A DNA stretch of 64,000 nucleotides. Source: Candidatus Hydrogenedentota bacterium (GTDB lineage: Bacteria; Hydrogenedentota; Hydrogenedentia; Hydrogenedentales; JAEUWI01). Below are positions 54,201-61,445 of this stretch, piece after piece. The position numbers and the translations under genes are program-made. The stretch covers positions 1 to 64,000 of the forward strand of contig JAEUWI010000023.1 in assembly GCA_016791475.1 (NCBI GenBank), given 5' to 3'. Every line of letters starts with the position of its first letter. Position 1 is the stretch's first letter. A model generated the notes under the pieces. That model was not told the origin of the DNA. It ran no database searches and saw only the letters and a list, made by a program, of their open reading frames with translations.

Positions 54201-55316
54201 ATGCGAAAAGTTGATACATTGACGATTCGAGGATTCAAATCGCTACGAAACATAGTCGATTTCCCCCTCCGTGAGCTCAACGTATTGATTGGTGCGAACG
54301 GCACAGGAAAAAGCAATCTGGTCAGCTATTTTCGAATGCTTGGGGAGTTAGTCGAGGGGCGCTTGCAGCTCTGGACCCGAAACCAGGGTTCTGCCGACAG
54401 GATCCTAAGTTTTGGCGTAAAGTCAACTCTACAACTTGAATCTTCCATTGATTTCGGAAGAAACGGTTATCGATTCGTCCTGGAGCCTACCGTTGAAGGG
54501 GGATTCAGCTTCGCATCTGAATCGTTATTTTATCGTGGAGATTATCGAAACTCTAATCCGTTTCTGGGTTCCGGCCAAGCGGAGTCCCGACTCAAGGAAA
54601 GTGTGCTTTCAATCGGGAACGAGAGCATTCATGGCTACTGTTACCAATCGATTTCCGGTTGGAAAGTCTATCACTTTCACGATACCAGTACGACGGCGGG
54701 GGTAAAGCGGCCCGGGGCCGTACACGATAACCAGAGCCTGAGAACCGACGCATCGAATCTTGCGGCGTTCTTGTATCGCCTTAGAACTGAATATCCCGAG
54801 TCATACGCGCAGGTGCGAAAAACCGTGCAGCTTGCCATACCGTTTTTCGACGATTTTGATTTGCGGCCACAGCGGCTTGAGTCTGGTGAGGATCAGATTG
54901 CCCTCTTGTGGCGCCAGAAGGATAGCGACTATCCCTTCTGGCCCAGCCAGTTGTCGGATGGCTCTCTACGTTTCATCTGCCTGACCGCCGCTCTCCTGCA
55001 GCCTGATCCACCATCGACGATAATAATAGACGAGCCGGAACTCGGCCTTCATCCGTTCGCCATCACGTTGCTCGGGTCCCTGCTCCGATCGGCGTCTAAG
55101 CGAATGCAGGTTATTGTTTCCACGCAGTCGGTTCCTTTGGTCAATGAATTCGCACCCGAGGACCTCGTAATAGTTGAGCGCGAGAACGATGCAACGGTAT
55201 TCAATCGTCTGGAAGGGACTGAATTGGACGCATGGCTGGAGAAGTATTCGCTCGGAGAACTCTGGGAGAAGAATGTACTTGGCGGAAGGCCGGGCCAATG
55301 GTTCGGGTGCATGTAA
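54201..55316 (+). CDS. AAA/RecF-type ATPase of a two-gene defence-like module
   Basis: 371-aa P-loop ATPase of the AAA_15/AAA_21 (OLD/RecF-like) class. Walker A is LNVLIGANGTGKSNLVSYF near residue 27, the ABC-like signature is FWPSQLSDGSLRFICLTAAL, Walker B is TIIIDEPELGLHPFAITLL and the following QVIVSTQSVPLVNEF is the switch region. The ATG at 54201 is preferred over a GTG at 54183. Similar ATPases act with Toprim or nuclease partners in OLD, Gabija and PARIS-type anti-phage systems. It overlaps the DUF4276 gene by 19 bases. Composition is AT-richer than the ABC cluster it interrupts, supporting transfer. Confidence 0.8.
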   Translation: MRKVDTLTIRGFKSLRNIVDFPLRELNVLIGANGTGKSNLVSYFRMLGELVEGRLQLWTRNQGSADRILSFGVKSTLQLESSIDFGRNGYRFVLEPTVEGGFSFASESLFYRGDYRNSNPFLGSGQAESRLKESVLSIGNESIHGYCYQSISGWKVYHFHDTSTTAGVKRPGAVHDNQSLRTDASNLAAFLYRLRTEYPESYAQVRKTVQLAIPFFDDFDLRPQRLESGEDQIALLWRQKDSDYPFWPSQLSDGSLRFICLTAALLQPDPPSTIIIDEPELGLHPFAITLLGSLLRSASKRMQVIVSTQSVPLVNEFAPEDLVIVERENDATVFNRLEGTELDAWLEKYSLGELWEKNVLGGRPGQWFGCM

Positions 55317-55966
55317 TCTGTGAAGGGCAAACCGAGGAGACTTTTATCAAGGAGGTCTTGTCCAGGGGGCTTCGTGGAAGAGCCATTCACCTATTGCCGG
55401 CACTCGTGGGTAAACCCGGCCATAAGGGAGGAGCGCTGACGCCGCAACGCCTTCTGGGGGATATTCGAACACGACTCCTCGGAGATACGACTGCATACTG
55501 TACGACGCTTTTTGACTATTACCGGTTGCCAAAAGGATTTCCAGGCAGGGAGGAGGCATTGCGGGGACAGAATACTCGAGACAGAGCGCGGTGTATATGC
55601 AGCGGTTTGACTGAATACCTTCGACAAGCCTTGGGGGAGGATGCCGTGCGCCGTTTTGTCCCCTATGTTCAAATGCACGAGTTCGAGGGAATTCTGTTCA
55701 GCAGTCCCGTTGCGTTCGCTACGGGAATAGGCCAGCCTCAACTCGTGTCGGGTCTCCAGAACATTCGCAAGTTGTTTGATACGCCAGAAGATATCAATGA
55801 CGGTGATGAAACAGCTCCCAGCAAACGAATTTCGAGATTGTATCCGGCATATGACAAGCCTTTGTTCGGCTCACTGGCTGCGATGGAGATGGGATTGGAT
55901 GTCATCCGGAAGGAGTGCCCGCTATTCAACGAGTGGGTTTCGACGCTTGAAGCATTGCCCGAGTGA
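55298..55966 (+). CDS. DUF4276 protein (Toprim-like) of defence-like module
   Basis: 222-aa DUF4276 protein. The Toprim-like core is visible: the Glu of VRVHVICEGQTEETFIKEV at the start, Asp of TTLFDYYRLPKGFPGREEA near 70 and Glu residues in VQMHEFEGILFSSPVAF near 130, a layout like RloB/AriB-type effectors. The C-terminal part (FGSLAAMEMGLDVIRKECPL) is typical of the family. The ATG at 55298 has GGCGGAAGG upstream and lies inside the ATPase gene. It is probably the nuclease-type effector controlled by the ATPase. Family recognition is good; activity and trigger are inferred. Confidence 0.75.
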   Translation: MVRVHVICEGQTEETFIKEVLSRGLRGRAIHLLPALVGKPGHKGGALTPQRLLGDIRTRLLGDTTAYCTTLFDYYRLPKGFPGREEALRGQNTRDRARCICSGLTEYLRQALGEDAVRRFVPYVQMHEFEGILFSSPVAFATGIGQPQLVSGLQNIRKLFDTPEDINDGDETAPSKRISRLYPAYDKPLFGSLAAMEMGLDVIRKECPLFNEWVSTLEALPE

Positions 55967-56065
55967 CAGGCAAAGCTGAACTGTCTTGACAAACCAATCT
56001 GCCCCTGACGGGTGGCGGCACCAAGGCGGCACTACCCACGGAACGGACGCTTCTCAGACTGAATC

Positions 56066-56827
56066 TCAGCTCCCCAGCCTCCCGAAATAGATCTTGGTAT
56101 CGTAGGTCATGGCGACGCGCCCGTCTTTCTGGTGCATGTCGAAAACCCCTTCCAACTCGGCCATCATCGCGTCGTAGCCCGCCTCGCCCGGTGCGGGCAC
56201 GTAGGAGCAGGAGCGGACCCGGCCCGCGAGACCTTCGCGGTCGAGCCACTGGACGTTGTCGAGCACCGCGCGTTCGAATTTCCCGCCGTAGAAGGCGACC
56301 AGTCTCGTCTCGTCCACATTCCGGTGATCTACGAGGGCGTAGTCGGTGCCGTGGCGTTGAAGGAGGGCTTCGTAGTCGGCGAGAAAGCCCGATTCGGCGG
56401 CAGTGCGTTCATTCCAAACGAGCGCCACCCATCCCCCAGGGCGGAGGATACGCGCGAATTCCCGCCGCGCGGCCTCGGCGTCGAACCAGTGAAAGGCCTG
56501 GCCCGCCGTGACCAGATCCACCGACGCTTCGGCCAGTCCTGTGGCCTCGGCGCTGCCCGCCACGCTGTAGAAGCCCGGCGCGGCGCCGTAGAGGGACTCG
56601 GCGGCTTCGCGCATGGGGCCGTTGGGCTCCACGGCGAAGACGGTGTTGCCGTGGCGCAGAAAAAGCTCCGCCAGGAAGCCGGTGCCCGAACCCACATCGG
56701 CGATGACGTGGCCCGGTTTCAATCCGCAGCGGCCACGCAGCACGTCGATGAGGGATTCGGGATAGCGCGGCCGAAACCGCACATAATCCGAGACCCGGTT
56801 GGAAAATCGGGCCGCCGGATCCATCAT
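56066..56827 (-). CDS. Class I SAM-dependent methyltransferase
   Basis: 253-aa methyltransferase. Motif I for SAM binding is VIADVGSGTGFLAELFL near residue 43, with the acidic loop VFAVEPNGPMREAAE, motif III ASVDLVTAGQAFHWFD and motif IV LRPGGWVALVWNE, all typical of the UbiE/Trm9-like DUF methyltransferases. Its first ATG overlaps the stop of a 45-residue gene upstream (ATGA), so it is the last gene of a DUF481-small protein-methyltransferase operon. The substrate is not evident; members modify small molecules as well as RNA. Confidence 0.85.
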   Translation of the reverse strand: MMDPAARFSNRVSDYVRFRPRYPESLIDVLRGRCGLKPGHVIADVGSGTGFLAELFLRHGNTVFAVEPNGPMREAAESLYGAAPGFYSVAGSAEATGLAEASVDLVTAGQAFHWFDAEAARREFARILRPGGWVALVWNERTAAESGFLADYEALLQRHGTDYALVDHRNVDETRLVAFYGGKFERAVLDNVQWLDREGLAGRVRSCSYVPAPGEAGYDAMMAELEGVFDMHQKDGRVAMTYDTKIYFGRLGS

Positions 56828-56961
56828 AGCGGCATGATGATACCCAGTTCCTGAAGAATCTCGAAGAGCGCGACGAAGTCAGCGAACTGGGCGCGGATAA
56901 GCTCGATGAGGATGTCGATAAGGGTCTGCAGAATGCCGAAAAGGGGATCGGTCGTATCCAT
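56824..56961 (-). CDS. 45-residue hydrophobic small protein
   Basis: The minus strand from 56961 reads MDTTDPLFGILQTLIDILIE then LIRAQFADFVALFEILQELG and ends IIMPL. GGAGAAG lies seven bases upstream, and the stop TGA overlaps the methyltransferase ATG, so the gene is translationally coupled. The gene begins 25 bases after the DUF481 stop. The helix is amphipathic or membrane-active in pattern. I recognise no family. It is too short for usual gene finders; coupling and ribosome site make it credible. Confidence 0.65.
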   Translation of the reverse strand: MDTTDPLFGILQTLIDILIELIRAQFADFVALFEILQELGIIMPL

Positions 56962-56986
56962 GATGTCTTCTCCGAAGGCGCTACGC

Positions 56987-58150
56987 CTAGAAGTTGTAAC
57001 CGAGATTCAGATAATACGTCGTGTCGAGCTTGTCCACGTCTTCCTGGGGCGCGGCGTCAAACTCGTTGCGCACCCCCGCGCGAACGGACCAGTCGGGTTC
57101 CTTCCCCACCGGGAACTCCATCGAGGTGTCCGCCGTGACGCGGTACTGCTCGAAGGGATCGTCCACGGAAGGATAGTAGGTGATCCCGTGCTTCAATCGG
57201 AAATTTTTTCGGAGCTCCTGCTGGTAACTGTAGCCGGCTTCGGCCACCACCTCGTCCGTCGTGGTCGTGATGGTCTCGTTCTGCCGTGTGATCAGTAGGA
57301 TCTGGCGGATGGACTCTTCCAGCGTGGTGGGCGTGGGCAGGTCCTCCGGCACGGGTTCCGGATCCTTCTTGAAGGTTTCGTGCTCGTAACCCGCGCCCAG
57401 CCAGCCTTTCAGTTCGAGCTTTTCACGCTTCACGAAAAAATGTCCGAGACCCGTCGTGGCCGTTGCCCGAACATCGAGATCTTCGAACTCATCGTGCTCC
57501 AGATCGAGCTTTCCAAATACATAGGTGCGCTCGCTGATGTCCCACTCCGCCCGCGTGCCGCCCAGCACCTCATTGGCCGACTGCTCGCTGTTGGTCTCGG
57601 CGTACTGTCCTTTGACGTAGAGATTCAAACGCCAGTCTTCCGCTTTGCGATTCAAATCCACGCCGGCGCGAACATCGAAGCGTTCCTTGTTCCCCGTCTG
57701 GCCGTTCAGCCCCAGTTCCGCGCGACCGCTCCAGCGTTCCTCCGCCGGGGTCGGCTCCGAGCCCGTGAGGGGCGGCGCTGCGGGCGCCTCGACCGGCGGC
57801 GCATCCAGCGAGAGCGATTTCACGTTGGCCAAAGTCAATGGAACCACCCCGGCCGGTGCGCCGTGGACTTGTTGCGCACCCTCAACCACTTTGGGATTGC
57901 CTTTCAGTTGGGTTCCGTCCTGAAGGAGAAACGACACAACCCCATCCGACTGAAGACCCGTCACCTCCGCCCACGGGATGGAAAGACTCCCCCCGAATGA
58001 CGCCTCAAAGGTGAGTTTTCCCTCCGCAAGACCGCCCAACTTCCCCATCAGGACCGTGCCGTCCTTGAGGTTAACCTGATCTGTGGCGAAGACAGAAGGG
58101 GGGAAAGAGGCCGCTCCTAACAGCACCAGCAAGCAAGCCAGAATACGCAT
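56987..58150 (-). CDS. DUF481 outer-membrane beta-barrel protein
   Basis: 387-aa protein of the DUF481 (YdiY) family. The signal peptide MRILACLLVLLGAASFPPSV is followed by a small beta domain (DGTVLMGKLGGLAEGKLTFE; IPWAEVTGLQSDG) like the LysM-free pre-barrel region in SH3-type proteins, a proline-rich linker, and about 240 residues of alternating strands (RAELGLNGQTGNKERFDVRA, WRLNLYVKGQYAETNSEQ, LELKGWLGAGYEHETF). The end YYLNLGYNF with terminal Phe is the outer-membrane assembly signal. This shows the organism is diderm. AAAGGA precedes the ATG. The role is unknown. Confidence 0.85.
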   Translation of the reverse strand: MRILACLLVLLGAASFPPSVFATDQVNLKDGTVLMGKLGGLAEGKLTFEASFGGSLSIPWAEVTGLQSDGVVSFLLQDGTQLKGNPKVVEGAQQVHGAPAGVVPLTLANVKSLSLDAPPVEAPAAPPLTGSEPTPAEERWSGRAELGLNGQTGNKERFDVRAGVDLNRKAEDWRLNLYVKGQYAETNSEQSANEVLGGTRAEWDISERTYVFGKLDLEHDEFEDLDVRATATTGLGHFFVKREKLELKGWLGAGYEHETFKKDPEPVPEDLPTPTTLEESIRQILLITRQNETITTTTDEVVAEAGYSYQQELRKNFRLKHGITYYPSVDDPFEQYRVTADTSMEFPVGKEPDWSVRAGVRNEFDAAPQEDVDKLDTTYYLNLGYNF

Positions 58151-58200
58151 GATTCTAATCCTTTGTGTTCACTAAAGCCCGGTGAACATGCTATCACAAA

Positions 58201-58274
58201 CAGTTGACAGTTGACAGTTGACAGCGACGCTACCCATAAGACCCATAAGACCCATAAGACCCATAAGACCCATA
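58201..58274. repeat. Compound tandem array: CAGTTGA x3 and CCCATAAGA x4.7
   Basis: CAGTTGA occurs three times (58201-58221) plus CAG, then, after 8 bases, CCCATAAGA four times (58233-58268) and CCCATA. CCCATAAGA is the exact complement of the unit at 22051, and CAGTTGA differs from that locus's CAATTGA by one transition. It stands between divergent DUF481 and ABC permease genes. Confidence 0.95.
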
Positions 58275-58383
58275 CACGCTGCAGCCCAAAGCTCCATTGA
58301 AATTGACTTCCGCCACCCGCTGCGCTACCCTTCCCACAACGCCGCGACACGCGCGGCATCACGAGGGAGCATCGCGGCACACC

Positions 58384-59994
58384 ATGAATCCAGAACGTCC
58401 CCCATCTCCCGCATTCGCTCTCGTGCGGCGCGAGTTGCTGGTTCTGGCGCGCAATCCGCGCCTCTTTGGGCTGATGGCGGGCATGACCACGGTGCTTGCC
58501 CTGGCCGCGCTTACATCGCTCTCATTCACCAGCCTACGCAATGGACAGATGGCTGGATTTGCCCGTAGCATCTTCGGCACGCAGTTTTTCCTGCTCTACG
58601 CCGCCGCCCTCATCGTAGTGCCCGCCATGGCCGCCGCCGCCATCATCCACGAGCGCAAGCAGGACTGCTACCCCCTCCTTCTCACCACGCTCATCCCGCC
58701 CGGCTGGATCGTGTGGAGCAAGCTGATTGCGCTCATGGGCCTCTACGCGGGGCTCTATGCCGGAGTCCTCCCCTTCACGGGCATCATCTATTTCTTCGCC
58801 GGGGTGGAACCGCTGGCCCTGATCCAGGGAATCATCGTCTGCTTCAGCCTTGCCCTGGGCACGACGAGCATCGGGCTGCTGGCGTCCGCCTCCGCCAGAG
58901 ATCACAGCCGCGCTATCTACCATACAGGACTGGGCGTCCTGTGTATGTTGCTCCTACCCTGGGCCGCGCGGGTATTCCTTGAAGCGCTCGGTATTCCCCG
59001 AATGGACTGGCTCCAGTCCGTTGGCCCCTTCAACGCCTATGCCGTAGTGCGCAGCGGACTACCCGACTGGCGACCGCCCCTGGCCTTTGCGATGTATCAG
59101 GGGTGCGTGGCGTGTTTCTGCGTTGTCTTGACGCGACACTATGTGGTTCCGCGAAGAGGGGATTATGGCCAGCGCCTGCCGGCCAACATGCTTGATCGAC
59201 TTCGCTGGAGGCCAGCGTATCGATTCATTCCCATCGCGGATACGCAGAATCCGGTGGCGGCAAAAGACTATCGCGCGAGTGATTTCTCCCGGGGACTCGG
59301 CCCCTGGTTGCTGGTTGCGCTCGGCCTTGCGACCGGTAGCTTCGGCTATTCGATCACCCATACCTTCCCACAGCAATTTGCACCGCTTATAGAGTTCTAT
59401 CTTCTCATCGTCATCCTTCCCGCCGTCGTCTCATCGCTGGTACTCCGGGAGCATCAGGACAATATGATCGGTAGTCTGGGTGTGACCTTGCTCACGGCAA
59501 AGGAAATTACCCGAGGCAAAGTAACGGCGGCGTTGCGCATTCTCAGAATGCTCGTTTGGGGCTTCGTTCTCGGTCGCGTACTGGCCTATGGCGGCATCAC
59601 CTTATGGGGCTTGATCGAGGGCGGCCCCGGTGGCCCGCTAAGCGCGATCAATCCCGCGCCCCTGCTGCTGAGCCTCGCCGAGTTGTTCATCTGCCTTTGG
59701 GTCATCCCGAGATTCGCCCTCGCGGGAGCTTTGGCCAGTTCCAGCCCGCTCGCGGTGGTTTTTTCGAGCTATGCCTTCATATTGATATCGTGGGCTATTG
59801 TCTCTACATTAAGTGCAATTGTTACCGCTTTCATGATGATGGGCTCTTTCGGCGATCCTATGGATGGATATGAAATCGTGTTCCTCCTCGGCCAGAAAAC
59901 GGTGAAATACTTCTTCCTCATCGTTGCAGCACGAATCGCCATGGAAAGCGCGACGACGAAACTCGCCTCGAAATTGATATCCGGCTGGAAGTGA
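58384..59994 (+). CDS. ABC-2 type transporter permease, detached copy
   Basis: 536-aa permease of the same group as those at 50611 and 52371: it opens PSPAFALVRRELLVLARNPR, carries about 12 helices (FLLYAAALIVVPAMAAAAII, LIALMGLYAGLYAGVLPFTG, YLLIVILPAVVSSLVL, YAFILISWAIVSTLSAIVTA) and the internal AKDYRASDFSRGLGPWLLV. There is no ATPase next to it; the nearest is 8 kb away at 49679, from which the defence-like pair, a methyltransferase and DUF481 now separate it. It is likely a member of that transporter set displaced by rearrangement. The ATG at 58384 has a poor ribosome site. Confidence 0.8.
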   Translation: MNPERPPSPAFALVRRELLVLARNPRLFGLMAGMTTVLALAALTSLSFTSLRNGQMAGFARSIFGTQFFLLYAAALIVVPAMAAAAIIHERKQDCYPLLLTTLIPPGWIVWSKLIALMGLYAGLYAGVLPFTGIIYFFAGVEPLALIQGIIVCFSLALGTTSIGLLASASARDHSRAIYHTGLGVLCMLLLPWAARVFLEALGIPRMDWLQSVGPFNAYAVVRSGLPDWRPPLAFAMYQGCVACFCVVLTRHYVVPRRGDYGQRLPANMLDRLRWRPAYRFIPIADTQNPVAAKDYRASDFSRGLGPWLLVALGLATGSFGYSITHTFPQQFAPLIEFYLLIVILPAVVSSLVLREHQDNMIGSLGVTLLTAKEITRGKVTAALRILRMLVWGFVLGRVLAYGGITLWGLIEGGPGGPLSAINPAPLLLSLAELFICLWVIPRFALAGALASSSPLAVVFSSYAFILISWAIVSTLSAIVTAFMMMGSFGDPMDGYEIVFLLGQKTVKYFFLIVAARIAMESATTKLASKLISGWK

Positions 59995-60437
59995 GACAAA
60001 GTCCCAGTTACAGCATCGCACGGCGTCGCGTGAGGCGGATGGGAGCGACAGGCACGTTCAGCCCGCTCGATCGGGACAGCGCCCCTTCAGCCAAGTGAAG
60101 CAATGAGGCAAATTTCACATTTTTCAAAGTGATTGTCTGATAAAGGAGCTTAGAGAGTCTTGTCCGAGACAGGGGGCGCTTTGGGCCGAAAAGGCATGGT
60201 GAATGGGTTGGCGAGTTCTACGTAACCACAGTCACGTTATCGAATGGCGACGATTCCATACATGTAACTACACCTTTCCGATAAGGTGGTGGACCTTGCC
60301 TCAGACAGGACTGTCTAAGCTCCTTTGAAAATGGCCTCTCTTGAAATTCCATGGCCGTGTTGCATTTCGCAGGGCCCCCTCGCTAACCTTCCTCAAGACT
60401 TGAGCATTGAATGCCAACATGGGAAACGCGGCACGCC
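59995..60437. other. Intergenic region containing REPIN-like copy 2
   Basis: 443 bases without a supportable gene. Copy 2 of the REPIN-like element fills 60142-60326. The first 140 bases contain GGGA-GACAGGCACG-type words similar to the arms at 26793 and 32117, without a clear pair. Confidence 0.5.
60142..60326. mobile_element. REPIN-like element, copy 2 (185 bp, inverted hairpin arms)
   Basis: Left arm 60142-60170 and right arm 60298-60326 (29 bases, 25 matching) are inverted copies with core AAAGGAGCTTAGACAGTCC. The right arm folds as CTTAGACA-GTCC-TGTCTGAG. It is the same stem position as copy 1, with G-C pairs replaced by A-T pairs at two positions. Confidence 0.75.
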
Positions 60438-61445
60438 ATGAATCGATTGCTTACGCTATTCAGCCTCCTTCTGAGCGCGACCGTGCTCCACGCCTGCGGC
60501 GGCAGGGACCCCAACACGGTCGTGGTCTATACGGCTCTGGACGAGATCTACTCCCGGCCCATCCTTGATGCTTTTGAAGCGGAAACCGGGATTAACGTCG
60601 AGGCGGTCTACGACACCGAGGCCTCCAAGACCACGGGGCTGGTGACGCGCCTCATCTCCGAGGCGACTCGTCCGCGCTGCGATGTCTTCTGGAACAACGA
60701 GTGCGCGCAGACCATCCGCCTGAAGGAGAAGGGCGTCCTGGAAGCATTCACCCCCGAGGCGGCCGCCGCCATCCCGGCGCAATACAAGGATCCCGAGGGC
60801 TACTGGACCGGATTCGCGGCCCGGGCCCGCGTCATCATCTACAACACCGACCATGTGGCCATGCCACCCGCCTCGATCCACGATTTGATCCGTCCGGAAA
60901 GCCGGGGCAAGGGCTGCATCGCCCTGCCGCTCTTTGGCACCACCGCCACCCACGCCGCCGCGCTTTATGCCCTGTGGGGCCCGGAGAAAGCGTTCGACTT
61001 CTTCAAGAAACTGAAAGAAAACGAAATTGCTATCCTTGCCAGCAATGGCGAAGTGCGCGACCGCGTGGCCCGGGGCGAGTACGCCTTTGGTTTCACAGAC
61101 ACGGACGATGCCAACGGCGGCATCGAGGATGGCCTCCCGGTCCAGTGGCTGCTCCCCGATCAGAAGGATCTGGGCACCCTTCTTATCCCCAACACCGTGT
61201 CGCTGATCAAAGGCGCGCCCAATGGGGAAGGCGGGAAACGGCTCATCGAGTATCTGCTGAGTCCAGCCGTGGAGCAGCGCCTCGCCGAGGGCCGTTCCAT
61301 CCAGATTCCCTTGAACCCGGCCGTGAAGGCGCCCGAAAAATTGCCCGCGATTGCGGACATCAAGGTCATGGACGTGAGCTACGCCGCCACCGCCGCACAG
61401 ATGGAGACGGCGGCCACCCAACTCAGGGAACTCCTCCTTCGGTGA
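60438..61445 (+). CDS. ABC transporter substrate-binding lipoprotein (iron(III)-type)
   Basis: 335-aa periplasmic binding protein of the Fe3+/AfuA-FbpA type. The signal MNRLLTLFSLLLSATVLHAC has a lipobox ending at Cys20. Mature domains show NTVVVYTALDEIYSRPILDA, FEAETGINVEAVYDTEASKT, DVFWNNECAQTIRLKEKGVL, AARARVIIYNTDHV and PNTVSLIKGAPNGE, as in transferrin-like iron-binding proteins. The start at 60438 gives the proper leader. Its stop overlaps the permease GTG (GTGA), so binding protein and permease are co-translated. A gene for the ATPase subunit is missing in the window; the next gene is unrelated. Confidence 0.8.
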   Translation: MNRLLTLFSLLLSATVLHACGGRDPNTVVVYTALDEIYSRPILDAFEAETGINVEAVYDTEASKTTGLVTRLISEATRPRCDVFWNNECAQTIRLKEKGVLEAFTPEAAAAIPAQYKDPEGYWTGFAARARVIIYNTDHVAMPPASIHDLIRPESRGKGCIALPLFGTTATHAAALYALWGPEKAFDFFKKLKENEIAILASNGEVRDRVARGEYAFGFTDTDDANGGIEDGLPVQWLLPDQKDLGTLLIPNTVSLIKGAPNGEGGKRLIEYLLSPAVEQRLAEGRSIQIPLNPAVKAPEKLPAIADIKVMDVSYAATAAQMETAATQLRELLLR

